This document shows positions 45,404-54,972 of a stretch of DNA of 64,000 nucleotides, in pieces. The DNA is from Antarctobacter heliothermus (lineage in GTDB: Bacteria; Pseudomonadota; Alphaproteobacteria; Rhodobacterales; Rhodobacteraceae). A model generated the notes under the pieces. That model did not search any database and was not told where the DNA came from. It saw only the letters and a program-made list of their open reading frames with translations. The stretch spans positions 2,054,501 through 2,118,500 of the forward strand of contig NZ_CP022540.1 of the NCBI RefSeq assembly GCF_002237555.1, in the 5' to 3' direction. Position 1 is the stretch's first letter. The number at the start of each line of letters is the position of its first letter. The position numbers and the translations under genes are program-made.

Positions 45404-46768
45404 ATGCGCCCCCTGACCCTGTTATTCGCTTTCGCCGTGTCTTGCGCGTCGAGTTTCTCTGCCTCCGCGCAGGAGGCGGGCAAGGTGACCACCTTCGGCC
45501 TCGACAACGGGATGGACGTGGTGGTGATCGAGGATCACCGCGCCCCTGTTGTTGTGCACATGGTCTGGTATCGCGCCGGATCGGCAGATGAACAGCCCGG
45601 CGTCTCGGGCGTGGCGCATTTTCTGGAACACCTGCTGTTCAAGGGCACCGATACGCTGGAGCCGGGTGAATTCAGCGCCACGGTGGCGGCCAATGGCGGC
45701 TCTGACAACGCCTTCACCAGCTATGACACCACCGCTTATCACCAACGCGTCGCCGCTGATCGTCTTGGACTGATGATGAAGATGGAGGCAGACCGCATGG
45801 TCAACCTCCGCCTGTCAGAGGCCGACATCCTGACAGAGCGCGAGGTCATCATCGAGGAACGCAACCAGCGGGTCGAAAACAGCCCCGGCGCCCTGTTCCG
45901 CGAACAAAAGGATGCGGCGCTTTACCTGAACCACCCCTATGGCACGCCGATCATCGGCTGGCGCCATGAGATGGAACAATTGGATCTGGATGATGCGCTG
46001 GCCTACTACGGCGAGTTCTACGCCCCCAACAATGCCATCCTGATCGTTGCAGGCGATGTCACCCCGGATGAGGTGCGTGCACTGGCCGAAGAACACTATG
46101 TCCCGATCCCGCCGAACCCGGATCTGCAACCGCGCTCCCGCCCGACAGAGCCGACCCACTTGTCCGAACGCCGCATGACCTTTCATGATCCGCGTGTTTC
46201 GCAGCCCTATCTGACCCGCAGCTATATCGCGCCCGCCCGCACCAGTGGCGCGCAGGAAGAGGCCGCCGCCTTGTCGATGCTGGCGCAGGTTTTGGCGGGG
46301 GGACAGACCTCTGTCCTGACGCAAAAGCTGCAATTTGACAGCCGCAAGGCCGTCTACACGGACGCCTACTATGACGACACCAGCATGGATGTGTCCAACT
46401 TTACCCTTGTCATGGTTCCGACCCCGGGCGTCAGCCTTGAGGAAGGTGAGGCCGCGCTGGACGCGGTACTGGCCGAACTGATCGAAACCGGCGTCGACGC
46501 CGATCAGCTGGAGCGGATCAAGTTCCAGATCAAGGCCTCGCACATCTATGCGCTGGACAATCCTAACAGCATTGCGCGCCGCTATGGCAACGCGCTGACC
46601 ACCGGGTTGACGGTGCAGGACGTGCAGGACTGGCCCGAGGTGCTGCAAGCGGTGACAGGGGATGACATCATCGCCGCCGCCAAAAAGGTCTTTGACCGTC
46701 GCCAATCGGTGACCGGCTACCTGATGGGCCCGAAAGAACCAACTCGCCCGCAGGAGGTGACCCAATGA
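45404..46768 (+). CDS. M16 family zinc metallopeptidase, catalytic subunit
   Basis: 454 residues. Signal peptide LTLLFAFAVSCASSFSASAQ, then the inverted zinc motif HFLEH in SGVAHFLEHLLFKGTD (about 73), with the distal ligand Glu in ILTEREVIIEERNQR about 75 residues later. So it is a catalytic, periplasmic M16B peptidase (PqqL/mitochondrial processing peptidase-like). Its stop overlaps the ATG of the next gene by 4 bases (ATGA); the products likely form a heterodimer. Confidence 0.93.
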   Translation: MRPLTLLFAFAVSCASSFSASAQEAGKVTTFGLDNGMDVVVIEDHRAPVVVHMVWYRAGSADEQPGVSGVAHFLEHLLFKGTDTLEPGEFSATVAANGGSDNAFTSYDTTAYHQRVAADRLGLMMKMEADRMVNLRLSEADILTEREVIIEERNQRVENSPGALFREQKDAALYLNHPYGTPIIGWRHEMEQLDLDDALAYYGEFYAPNNAILIVAGDVTPDEVRALAEEHYVPIPPNPDLQPRSRPTEPTHLSERRMTFHDPRVSQPYLTRSYIAPARTSGAQEEAAALSMLAQVLAGGQTSVLTQKLQFDSRKAVYTDAYYDDTSMDVSNFTLVMVPTPGVSLEEGEAALDAVLAELIETGVDADQLERIKFQIKASHIYALDNPNSIARRYGNALTTGLTVQDVQDWPEVLQAVTGDDIIAAAKKVFDRRQSVTGYLMGPKEPTRPQEVTQ

Positions 46769-48084
46769 TCCGCCGTTTCGTATTGGCCGTCGGCCTGATC
46801 TGCGGCGGGTTCGCCGCCCATGCCGAAATCGACATCCAACAAGTCACCAGTCCCGGCGGAATCAACGCTTGGCTGGTCGAGGAACCCTCGATCCCGTTTG
46901 TGGCGCTGGAAATCCGCTTTCTGGGCGGGGCCTCGCTGGACGAACCGGGTAAACGCGGGGCCACAAACCTCATGGTTGGTCTGCTGGAGGAGGGCGCGGA
47001 GGGCATGGATGCCCGCGCCTTTGCCGAGGCCCGCGATGGGATTGCCGCGCGGTTCAGCTATGACGCAAGCGATGACACGGTGCGCGTGTCGGCCAAGTTC
47101 CTGACCGAAACGCAGGATGAGGCGGTCGACCTGCTGCGCGCCTCTCTGGTGGCACCCAGTTTTGACGACGTGGCCATCGAACGGGTGCGCGAACAGGTGC
47201 TGTCCGGTCTGCGCTCGGATGAGACCGACCCGGATGAAATCGTGGGCAAGGCGTTCTATGGCGCGATCTTTGGCGACCACCCCTATGGATCGTCGGAAAA
47301 TGGCACCATCGACAGCGTCACCGCGTTGACCCGTGACGACATTGTCACCGCCCACCGCAATGCCCTTGCGCGGGACCGCATCTATGTCGGCGCGGCAGGG
47401 GACATCAGCGCGGAAGACCTTGGCGCGCTGCTGGACAAGCTGTTCGCCGATCTGCCGGAAACCGGCGCGCCGCAGCCTGCGGATGTGGACGTCCAGACCA
47501 CCGCGGGCGTGACTGTGGTGCCCTTTGACACGCCGCAATCGGTCGCCATGTTCGGCCACAAGGGCATGAAACGCGATGACCCGGATTTTTTCGCCGCCTA
47601 TGTGATGAACACGATCTTTGGCGGCGGCGGGTTTGAGGCGCGGCTGATGCACGAGGTGCGCGAAAAGCGCGGCCTGACCTATGGCATCTATTCCTACCTT
47701 GCCCCGCGCGAACATGCGGAACTGTTCCTTGGCCGTGTCGCATCGGCCAATGACCGCATCGGTGAGGCGGTTGAGGTGATCCGCGATGAGTGGGCCAAGA
47801 TGGCCTCTGATGGCGTCACTCCAGAAGAACTGGACCGCGCCAAGACCTATCTGACCGGCTCCTATCCGCTGCGCTTTGACGGCAATGCACCCATCGCGCA
47901 GATCCTCGTGGGGATGCAGATGGACGATCTGACGCCGGACTACATCACCACCCGCAACGCCAAGATCGAGGCGGTCACGCTGGAGGATGTAGAGCGGGTG
48001 GCGGGCGAATTGCTGAAACCCGAAGAACTGCTGTTTGTGGTCGTCGGTCAGCCAGAGGGGCTGGAAGCGACGGTGGGCCAATAG
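46765..48084 (+). CDS. M16 family peptidase-like protein, non-catalytic partner
   Basis: 439 residues. Signal peptide RRFVLAVGLICGGFAAHA. The segment at the HxxEH position reads NLMVGLLEEGAEGMD, so no zinc can be bound; MHEVREKRGLTYGIYSYLAP in the C-terminal half keeps the Arg-Tyr pair that M16 heterodimers use to hold substrate. It is expected to pair with the upstream catalytic subunit. Substrate unknown; a role in degrading periplasmic peptides is inferred from the family. Confidence 0.92.
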   Translation: MIRRFVLAVGLICGGFAAHAEIDIQQVTSPGGINAWLVEEPSIPFVALEIRFLGGASLDEPGKRGATNLMVGLLEEGAEGMDARAFAEARDGIAARFSYDASDDTVRVSAKFLTETQDEAVDLLRASLVAPSFDDVAIERVREQVLSGLRSDETDPDEIVGKAFYGAIFGDHPYGSSENGTIDSVTALTRDDIVTAHRNALARDRIYVGAAGDISAEDLGALLDKLFADLPETGAPQPADVDVQTTAGVTVVPFDTPQSVAMFGHKGMKRDDPDFFAAYVMNTIFGGGGFEARLMHEVREKRGLTYGIYSYLAPREHAELFLGRVASANDRIGEAVEVIRDEWAKMASDGVTPEELDRAKTYLTGSYPLRFDGNAPIAQILVGMQMDDLTPDYITTRNAKIEAVTLEDVERVAGELLKPEELLFVVVGQPEGLEATVGQ

Positions 48085-48110
48085 GCCCGCCCGGCAACAG
48101 TGCCCTGACA

Positions 48111-48147
48111 CGAAAACGGGCCGGAACCCTCAGCGGTTTCCGGCCCG
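48111..48147 (-). terminator. intrinsic terminator of dapA
   Basis: CGGGCCGGAA (48117-48126) pairs with TTCCGGCCCG (48138-48147) across an 11-base loop. On the minus strand the stem is followed by TTTTCG, so it fits termination of dapA, whose stop is at 48178. On the plus strand no T-run follows. Confidence 0.75.
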
Positions 48148-48177
48148 AATTGTCTATAAAACCCGATCAGGCCCGTA

Positions 48178-49053
48178 TCAGCTGATCAAACCCGCATGCA
48201 CCAGCGCCACGTCCATCTTGGACTTGGTCGCATCGCTCAGCGGCAGCAGCGGCAGGCGCACCTCTTCGGAACACATCCCCAGCCGCGCCATACCGTATTT
48301 CGCGCCCACCAGACCCGGCTCGGTAAAGATCGCCTGATGCAGCGGCATCAGCTTGTCCTGAATCTCCAGCGCCTTGGCGTAATCCCCGGCAAGGCAGGCC
48401 TCTTGCAGTTGCGCACACAGCTTGGGCGCGACGTTTGCAGTGACCGAAATGCAGCCGACGCCGCCTTGGGCGTTGAACCCGTGCGCAGTCGCGTCCTCAC
48501 CGGAGACCTGAATGAAATCCGTGCCGCAGGTGATCCGCTGGTAACAGACCCGCGCCAGATCGCCGGTGGCGTCCTTGACGCCCACGATGCGCGGCAGTTT
48601 GGCCAATTCGCCTATGGTGTCGGGCAACATGTCCACAACCGACCGACCGGGGATGTTGTAGATGATGATCGGAATATCGGCGCTGTCATGCACGGCGGTG
48701 AAATGCGCGATCAGACCGGCCTGCGTCGGCTTGTTGTAATAGGGTGTGACGACCAGCGCGCCATTGGCCCCGACGCGCGCGGCGTATTGGGTGAACCGGA
48801 TCGCCTCGGCGGTGTTGTTGGACCCGGCCCCGGCGATCACCGGGATGCGCCCTGCCGCGGCCTCGACCACGCTGGCGATGACCTCTTCGTGTTCACGGTG
48901 GGTCAGGGTCGGGCTTTCGCCGGTCGTGCCCACAGGCACCAGCCCGTGAGAGCCTTCGGCAATGTGCCACTCGACCAGCTTCTTGAGCGTGTCGAAATCC
49001 ACGGCGCCGTCCTTGAACGGCGTGACCAGGGCAGGCATTGAACCTTGAAACAT
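48178..49053 (-). CDS. dapA: 4-hydroxy-tetrahydrodipicolinate synthase
   Basis: 291 residues, TIM-barrel. [20 protein letters not shown] (about 37), Tyr in [13 protein letters not shown] (about 131) and Schiff-base Lys in [16 protein letters not shown] (about 160) are all present. It condenses pyruvate with aspartate semialdehyde in lysine and diaminopimelate synthesis. AAAGGAG lies before ATG 49053. Divergent from the lytic transglycosylase gene with about 146 bases between the starts, which must hold both promoters. Confidence 0.96.
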   Translation of the reverse strand: MFQGSMPALVTPFKDGAVDFDTLKKLVEWHIAEGSHGLVPVGTTGESPTLTHREHEEVIASVVEAAAGRIPVIAGAGSNNTAEAIRFTQYAARVGANGALVVTPYYNKPTQAGLIAHFTAVHDSADIPIIIYNIPGRSVVDMLPDTIGELAKLPRIVGVKDATGDLARVCYQRITCGTDFIQVSGEDATAHGFNAQGGVGCISVTANVAPKLCAQLQEACLAGDYAKALEIQDKLMPLHQAIFTEPGLVGAKYGMARLGMCSEEVRLPLLPLSDATKSKMDVALVHAGLIS

Positions 49054-49199
49054 GACACGCTCCTTTCGTTTGTCGCTGTCCGGCGTTGGTTGCGGTGGAA
49101 ACCCGCCGACCCCTCAACTATGTGAGTTGCATGGTCCCGCGCCGGACGTATCCTCTGCAAGAAGCGTCTATTCCTTTTCATCACGGAAAAAGCAAGCCG

Positions 49200-51152
49200 A
49201 TGTCTCGTCTCCTTGCCTTGTTGTTGCTGCTTGTCACCGCTCTGCCCGTCATGGCGCAAGAACGGGGTGCCGGCTTGGCCAAAGCCATGCAATCCATGCG
49301 CGAAGGCAACTGGGCTGCGGCCCGGATTGCGGCGCGGGCTGATGGGCAGGCGGCGGTGGATGTGATCCTGTGGCACGCGCTGCGCGCAGGCCGGGGGGAC
49401 GTTCGCGAAGTACAGGACTTTCTGGCCCGCCACCCGGATTGGCCGGGGATGGATTACCTGCGCGAAAAATCCGAACCCACCATGTCAGAGGCCACGGCCG
49501 AATCGATCCACGCCTTTTTCGACGGCGATCTGCCGCAGACCGGCAGCGGGGCGCTGGCAATGGCGCGGGCGCATATGGCCGCCGGGGATGAGGGCGCGGC
49601 GCAGGCGGACATCGTATTGGCATGGCGCACTCTGTCAATGACGGCGGACGAACGGCGCGCGTTCCTTGAGAACTGGGGCGACATCCTGCGCCCGCATCAC
49701 GTCGCACGGCTGGACATGGCGCTCTGGCAAGGGTGGAGCAGCAACGCAGGCCAGATGATGAGCCTTGTGGATGAGGGCTGGCAGGCGCTGGCGCAGGCGC
49801 GCATCGCGCTGCGCACCTCTGCCCCCGGTGTCGACACGCTGATCGCCAAAGTGCCGACAGAGCTCGCCGATCATCCGGGCCTTGCCTATGAACGCTTCCT
49901 CTGGCGCGTGCGCAAGCGGCGCACGGCGGATGCGATAGAGCTGCTGCGCCAGCAATCCACCAGCCGCGCGACACTGGGCGAACCTTGGGCCTGGGCGCCC
50001 GAACGGGTCGATCTGGCCCGCGAACGGATGCGCGACGGCGCCTATGCCGAAGCCTATGAGATCGCCGCCCACCACTGGCTGGTCGAGGGGTCAGAGTTCG
50101 CCGAACTGGAATGGATCGCGGGCTTTCTGGCGCTGCGCTATCTGGACCGTACCGATCTGGCCATCGCCCACTTTGAGAACTTCCGCGATGGTGTCTGGAC
50201 GCCGATCTCGGTCGGACGCGCGGGCTATTGGCTGGGCCGCGCCTATGAGGCCGCGGGGCAGGCCGACAAGGCGAAAGAGGCCTACGCCCACGGCGCGCAG
50301 TTCCAGACCTCATTCTACGGGCTGCTGGCCGCCGAACGCGCGGGCCTGCCACCCAGTCCGACCCTGTCCGGGGTGGAACCCTTTGGCGATTGGCGCAACG
50401 CGGATTTCGCCAAGACCAGCGTGTTTGAGGCTGGTATCCTTCTGCTCGCCGCGGGTGAGATCAGCCTTGGCGAACGCTTTCTCACCCATCTGGCCGAATC
50501 GCTGGACCGCACCGGCATGGGGCAGATGGGCACCATGCTGATGGACATGGGCCGCCCCCATATTCAGGTCATGCTGGGCAAGCGCGCGGCCCAATTCGGC
50601 ATCGAACTGCCGGGGCCGTACTATGCGCTCGACCCGCGCGTGACAGAGGGTGAATACCCGGTGCCCAAGGAAATGGTGCTGGCCATCGCCCGGCGCGAAT
50701 CCGAATTTGATCCCGGCGTGATCTCGGGTGCGGGGGCGCGCGGCTACATGCAGTTGATGCCGGGCACGGCCAAGCTGGTTTCAGGCCAATTGGGCATCGA
50801 ATACGACCTTGACCGCCTGTTGACCGATCCGGGCTACAACGCACGGCTGGGATCAAACTATCTGGCCGGACTGGCCAAACGGTTCGATGGCAACGCGGTG
50901 ATGATGTCAGCGGGATACAACGCCGGACCGGGCCGTCCGGTGGGCTGGATGGACCGCTTTGGCGACCCGCGCAAAGGCGACATCGACATCATCGACTGGA
51001 TCGAGATGATCCCTTTTGATGAGACCCGCAACTACGTCATGCGCGTCACCGAAAGCCTGCCGGTCTACCGCGCCCGGCTGGGAAAACCGCCGCATCCGGT
51101 GCCGTTCAGCCAGGAATTGCTGGGCAACACACTGCAATCGGCGGTCCGCTGA
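49200..51152 (+). CDS. slt: soluble lytic murein transglycosylase
   Basis: 650 residues. Signal peptide RLLALLLLLVTALPVMAQ, then a long alpha-helical superhelix (about 25-470), then the SLT domain: AIARRESEFDPGVISGAGAR with the catalytic Glu in RRESEF, GYMQLMPGTAKLV, MMSAGYNAGPGRPVGWMDRF and ETRNYVMRVTESLPVYRARL. It cleaves peptidoglycan in the periplasm to give 1,6-anhydro ends. ATG 49200 is used because the upstream reading resembles no protein and the signal peptide starts there. Confidence 0.95.
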   Translation: MSRLLALLLLLVTALPVMAQERGAGLAKAMQSMREGNWAAARIAARADGQAAVDVILWHALRAGRGDVREVQDFLARHPDWPGMDYLREKSEPTMSEATAESIHAFFDGDLPQTGSGALAMARAHMAAGDEGAAQADIVLAWRTLSMTADERRAFLENWGDILRPHHVARLDMALWQGWSSNAGQMMSLVDEGWQALAQARIALRTSAPGVDTLIAKVPTELADHPGLAYERFLWRVRKRRTADAIELLRQQSTSRATLGEPWAWAPERVDLARERMRDGAYAEAYEIAAHHWLVEGSEFAELEWIAGFLALRYLDRTDLAIAHFENFRDGVWTPISVGRAGYWLGRAYEAAGQADKAKEAYAHGAQFQTSFYGLLAAERAGLPPSPTLSGVEPFGDWRNADFAKTSVFEAGILLLAAGEISLGERFLTHLAESLDRTGMGQMGTMLMDMGRPHIQVMLGKRAAQFGIELPGPYYALDPRVTEGEYPVPKEMVLAIARRESEFDPGVISGAGARGYMQLMPGTAKLVSGQLGIEYDLDRLLTDPGYNARLGSNYLAGLAKRFDGNAVMMSAGYNAGPGRPVGWMDRFGDPRKGDIDIIDWIEMIPFDETRNYVMRVTESLPVYRARLGKPPHPVPFSQELLGNTLQSAVR

Positions 51153-51161
51153 CGGGCGCGT

Positions 51162-52031
51162 TCAGCCGCGCGCTTGCCGTTCCCGCCACAGGGTAAACAG
51201 CCCCGCTGCCACGATCAGCCCCGCGCCCAGTGCCACGTTCCAGCGGATGCTTTCGCCAAAGACCATGAGGCCCAGCGAACTGGCAAAGACCAGTTGCAGA
51301 TAGGCAAAGGGCTGCACCGCGCTGGCCTCTGCCACCTCAAAGCAGCGGATCATCAGGTATTGCCCGCTGACCCCGGCGATGCACAACAGCCCCATCCAGA
51401 CCCAGTCTGCGCTGGTCATCGGCACCCAGAACCCGACCCCGATGGCGGTCGCCACCACAACGCCGACCACGCCAGTATAGAAAAACGATGTCGTCGCGCT
51501 GTCGGCCCGCGCCACATAGCGCGTCAACAGCGCATAAAGCGCAAACATCGACGCTGCCAGCAGCGGGATCGCCGCATAGGGCGAAAACACCCCGCCCGAG
51601 GGTTGCAGGATGGTGATCACCCCGACAAAGCCGATTCCGATTGCTACCCAGCGCCGCCAGCCCACATGCTCGCCCAGCACCGGCCCCGACAGCGCCGCCA
51701 CCAGCAGTGGATAGACCGTAAAAACAGCATGGCTCTCGACCAGTCCCAGATAGACAAAGGCCAGCACCATCACGTTGATTTCCACCACCAGCAACGCGCC
51801 GCGAAAGACCTGCAACCACGGGAACGCGCTCTGCGCCGCCGCCCGCAAGCCGCCTGCTTTGCGCGCCGCCACCGCCACCACAAAGGCCGCAAAGAACCAG
51901 TAGCGGATCATCACCACCATCATGGTGTTGTATTCCGTCGCCAAATGCCGAGAGATCCCGTCCTGCAACGTAAAGACAAGGGTGGTGGCGACCATCAGCC
52001 AGATGCCAAGGCGGGTGTTCTGCTCTGCCAT
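51162..52031 (-). CDS. EamA/DMT superfamily transporter
   Basis: 289 residues from ATG 52031 (a TTG 14 codons upstream is the alternative). About ten hydrophobic helices in two EamA repeats: the first with TTLVFTLQDGISRHLATEYN and the second with PLLAASMFALYALLTRYVAR and ASAVQPFAYLQLVFASSLGL. Export or exchange of a small metabolite is the family role; the substrate cannot be assigned. It lies 58 bases downstream of mnmD on the same strand. Confidence 0.9.
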   Translation of the reverse strand: MAEQNTRLGIWLMVATTLVFTLQDGISRHLATEYNTMMVVMIRYWFFAAFVVAVAARKAGGLRAAAQSAFPWLQVFRGALLVVEINVMVLAFVYLGLVESHAVFTVYPLLVAALSGPVLGEHVGWRRWVAIGIGFVGVITILQPSGGVFSPYAAIPLLAASMFALYALLTRYVARADSATTSFFYTGVVGVVVATAIGVGFWVPMTSADWVWMGLLCIAGVSGQYLMIRCFEVAEASAVQPFAYLQLVFASSLGLMVFGESIRWNVALGAGLIVAAGLFTLWRERQARG

Positions 52032-52089
52032 CAGGCGCGCTTTCTGTTGGGTAGGCCGATCCGGATGGCTCAACAGGCGCGTCTGCAGG

Positions 52090-52764
52090 TCAGGCGGTCG
52101 TCATTGGTTTTGAGGCAAGTGTCATGTGACGCTTTCGGCCATAGCCCGGCACGCGGGTGACCTCAAGTCCTGCGGCCTGTAACGCGCGGCGCACATGGCC
52201 CGCTGCCGTATAAGTGGCCGCTGAGGCTCCGGGGGCCATGTGGCGTGCCACCTGCGCCATCAAATCTTCGTTCCACAATTCCGGGTTCTTGGCGGGCGAA
52301 AATCCGTCAAGGAACCACGCATCCACCATTCCAGACCAGTTCGGCAGCGTGTCGCGTGCATCGCCCTCGATCAACTCAAACGACAGATCGGGCAGGGCAA
52401 AGACGGTCTTGCCCCAATGCGGTGCCAGTTCCTGCGCCAAAGGCGCAAGTTCGGGAAACGCCTCTTGCGCCCGGATCATCTGTTCCGGCGTCAGCGGATA
52501 GGCCTCAAACGTGGTGAAATGCAGCGTGCCGCCCTGACTGCTTTGTCGCCACAGGTCCAGCGCCGCAAGCAGGTTCAGCCCGGTGCCGAACCCCAGTTCG
52601 GCAATCCGGAACCCGTCGCAAAACCGGTCCGGCAACCCGTTGCCAGTCAGAAACACATGACGCGTCTCGGCCAGCCCGTTTTCCAGCGAGAAATACGGAT
52701 CATCAAACCGGGTCGAGACCGGCGTGCCGTCTCGCCAATCCAAACCTGCGCTCTGGTCGGCCAT
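52090..52764 (-). CDS. mnmD: tRNA 5-methylaminomethyl-2-thiouridine methyltransferase, MnmD type
   Basis: 224 residues. SAM-binding FRIAELGFGTGLNLLAALDL (about 60) and the family hallmark DAWFLDGFSPAKNPELWNED (about 165) correspond to the methyltransferase half of E. coli MnmC. It methylates nm5s2U34 to mnm5s2U in certain tRNAs. In E. coli this domain is fused to an FAD oxidase; here the oxidase is the divergent neighbour at 52814, so the function is split. Start ATG 52764; only 49 bases separate the two starts. Confidence 0.92.
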   Translation of the reverse strand: MADQSAGLDWRDGTPVSTRFDDPYFSLENGLAETRHVFLTGNGLPDRFCDGFRIAELGFGTGLNLLAALDLWRQSSQGGTLHFTTFEAYPLTPEQMIRAQEAFPELAPLAQELAPHWGKTVFALPDLSFELIEGDARDTLPNWSGMVDAWFLDGFSPAKNPELWNEDLMAQVARHMAPGASAATYTAAGHVRRALQAAGLEVTRVPGYGRKRHMTLASKPMTTA

Positions 52765-52813
52765 CGCTTTGTTCCTTATCAACGGCCCCAAGTTCTGGCG
52801 AGGAGTGCAGGCA

Positions 52814-53848
52814 ATGGCAAGCGTCGACGTGACAGTGCGCGGGGCAGGGATCTTTGGCCTTTCGGTGGCCTGGGCCTGCGTGCGGCGCGGCGCGCGGGTG
52901 CGCATGGTCGACCCCAACGGGCCGGGGGCCGGGTCGTCCGGGGGGATTGTCGGCGCGCTGGCCCCGCATGTGCCGGAAAACTGGAATGAGAAAAAGGCGT
53001 TCCAACTGGACAGCCTCCTGATGGCCGACGCGTATTGGGCAGAGGTTCACGACACCGGCGGTGTCAGCGCGGGCTACGCGCGCACCGGACGGTTGCAGCC
53101 CTTGGCCGACGATCACGCGGTTGCACTGGCATTGGACCGCGCTGCCGGTGCGGTGACGCTCTGGCAGGGCAGGGCGGTCTGGGAGGTCGTCGCGCAGGAC
53201 GCGGCAGGCGGCTTTGCGCCCGCCTCTCCCACCGGCAAGCTCATCCATGACACGCTGACCGCCCGCATGTGCCCCCGCCGCGCCTGCTCTGCGCTGAAAG
53301 CCGCGTTAGAGGTGTCCGGAACGCAGATCGTGACAGAGGCCCCGGATGCGGGCGCGGTGGTTTGGGCGACGGGCTGGCAGGGGTTGCTGGATCTCTCAGA
53401 CGACTTGGGCCGCAAGATTGGTGACGGTGTCAAAGGGCAGGCGGCGCTGTTGCGCTATTCCGCGCCAGACGCGCCGCAGCTGTTTGTCGACGGCTTGCAC
53501 ATCATCCCCCATGCGGATGGCTCCGTGGCGATTGGATCAACCTCAGAGCGGGAATTTGACGCCCCCACCACCACCGACGCGCAATGCGACGCCCTGATAG
53601 AGCGCGCTTATGCCGCCGTCCCCGCGCTGCACGGCGCTGCGGTGCTGGAACACTGGGCCGGGGTGCGGCCGCGTGCCCGGACCCGCGCGCCCCTGCTGGG
53701 CGCGTGGCCCGGGCGCGACGGGCATTACGTCACCAATGGCGGCTTCAAGATCGGCTTTGGCATGGCGCCGAAGATAGGCGAGGTCATGGCCGATCTGTTG
53801 CTGGACGGGTGCGATACCATCCCCGAGGGGTTCCGGCTGACCGCCTAA
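52814..53848 (+). CDS. FAD-dependent oxidoreductase (DAO family), MnmC oxidase-like
   Basis: 344 residues. FAD-binding VRGAGIFGLSVAWACVRRGA and the following GPGAGSSGGIVGALAPHVPE match the oxidase half of MnmC, which converts cmnm5s2U to nm5s2U. The C-terminal segment GHYVTNGGFKIGFGMAPKIG is the DAO FAD motif. A role with MnmD is inferred from the divergent adjacency and the fused form in E. coli; glycine oxidase or another amine oxidase is an alternative. AGGAG precedes ATG 52814. Confidence 0.85.
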   Translation: MASVDVTVRGAGIFGLSVAWACVRRGARVRMVDPNGPGAGSSGGIVGALAPHVPENWNEKKAFQLDSLLMADAYWAEVHDTGGVSAGYARTGRLQPLADDHAVALALDRAAGAVTLWQGRAVWEVVAQDAAGGFAPASPTGKLIHDTLTARMCPRRACSALKAALEVSGTQIVTEAPDAGAVVWATGWQGLLDLSDDLGRKIGDGVKGQAALLRYSAPDAPQLFVDGLHIIPHADGSVAIGSTSEREFDAPTTTDAQCDALIERAYAAVPALHGAAVLEHWAGVRPRARTRAPLLGAWPGRDGHYVTNGGFKIGFGMAPKIGEVMADLLLDGCDTIPEGFRLTA

Positions 53849-53856
53849 ACAGCGGT

Positions 53857-54345
53857 TCAGTACACCCAGCCAACCCCCGGCTCCCACCGCAGCCCGGCGC
53901 GGGCTTTGCCATCCGACAACCCGTTGGAGTAGGGGAAATCGATGGCCGGTCGTTCGCAGGTCAGAGAGGCAATCTCTCGCCCGCCTTGGGACACGGTCAC
54001 ACCGCCATACATCGCGTTGGCCAGATTGTTGCCCTGATACTGCCGATCCACACCGCCATGTACCAGATAGGTATAACCGCCGTTATGGAACGCAACCTCT
54101 TCCCAGATGTCGCGCCCGACACCGGGCCAAGGACGATAGTCCAGCGTATCGTAGCGCTCGACCAGTTCCAGTTCGGGCCGCCCATGCGGACCATAGCGAT
54201 AGACCGCGCCATAAGGTTCGGCGCAGACCTCCAGCTGTTTGGAGCTGCCTTCGATGCGGCACCACAAAAACGTGGTATCGGCAGAGGAACAGGCAGCGGC
54301 GGCAGGGCCAGCGGCCAACAGGATCAGGGGCAATAGGCGCAACAT
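53857..54345 (-). CDS. secreted protein of unknown function
   Basis: 162 residues. Signal peptide LRLLPLILLAAGPAAAAC with cleavage around AAA-C; the lipobox is not convincing, although a Cys follows. Two Cys pairs may form disulfides (Cys19, 29, 41 and one near 129). The body is rich in Gly, Tyr and Trp, with RYGPHGRPELELVERYDTLD and YTYLVHGGVDRQYQG. I recognise no family. It converges on the oxidase gene with 8 bases between the stops. Confidence 0.75.
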   Translation of the reverse strand: MLRLLPLILLAAGPAAAACSSADTTFLWCRIEGSSKQLEVCAEPYGAVYRYGPHGRPELELVERYDTLDYRPWPGVGRDIWEEVAFHNGGYTYLVHGGVDRQYQGNNLANAMYGGVTVSQGGREIASLTCERPAIDFPYSNGLSDGKARAGLRWEPGVGWVY

Positions 54346-54424
54346 GGGAAAACCTCGGGGGGGAATGATGTCCCCTAGGCTACCCCGATTTGCGACCCGC
54401 GCGAAAGAGCCGGTTTTCCCGACC

Positions 54425-54880
54425 TCAGTCGAATTTGCGCGACGGGGCCAACACCTTGGCCTCGCCGATCAGGACCTTCTTGCCGTCCACCGCGCAATGG
54501 GTTTCCAGCGTCACCCGGCGCTTGGCATGGTCGATATCGACCACCTTGACCTCGGCATAGACCATGTCGCCGGGACGCACCGGGCCAAGAAACTTCAGCG
54601 TCTGGCCCATGTAGACCGTGCCATGCCCCGGCAGCTGTTCACCGATCACCGCAGAGATCAGCCCGGCCGTCAGCATCCCGTGGGCAATCCGCCCCTCAAA
54701 GATGGTGTCCTGCGCATAGTCATCGTCCAGATGCACCGGGTTCCGGTCGGTCGATACCTCTGCGAACATCTCGATGTCCCGATCCGTTACCTGTTTGCGC
54801 AGGGAACGGGTCATCCCCATTTCGATGTCTTCAATGCAGATCGTGCCGCGAGGCATATTGTCCAACATCCGGCCCTCCAT
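54425..54880 (-). CDS. MaoC family dehydratase / (R)-specific enoyl-CoA hydratase
   Basis: 151 residues with a hot-dog fold. The hydratase-2 signature is present: VSTDRNPVHLDDDYAQDTIF with catalytic Asp and His, then EGRIAHGMLTAGLIS. VYMGQTLKFLGPVRPGDMVY is the usual second half. It likely hydrates (or dehydrates) an enoyl/3-hydroxyacyl-CoA; the specific substrate is not clear. ATG 54880 is used, with a second Met five codons in as the alternative. The 92 bases upstream hold nothing supported. Confidence 0.9.
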   Translation of the reverse strand: MEGRMLDNMPRGTICIEDIEMGMTRSLRKQVTDRDIEMFAEVSTDRNPVHLDDDYAQDTIFEGRIAHGMLTAGLISAVIGEQLPGHGTVYMGQTLKFLGPVRPGDMVYAEVKVVDIDHAKRRVTLETHCAVDGKKVLIGEAKVLAPSRKFD

Positions 54881-54972
54881 GTGCAGGTCTCAAAGTAATA
54901 AACGCGCGCCAAGACGGCGCTTTCAGCAATTTAATTACTTCGCGACTGCAGAAAAGGCAAGCAAAATGTGCC

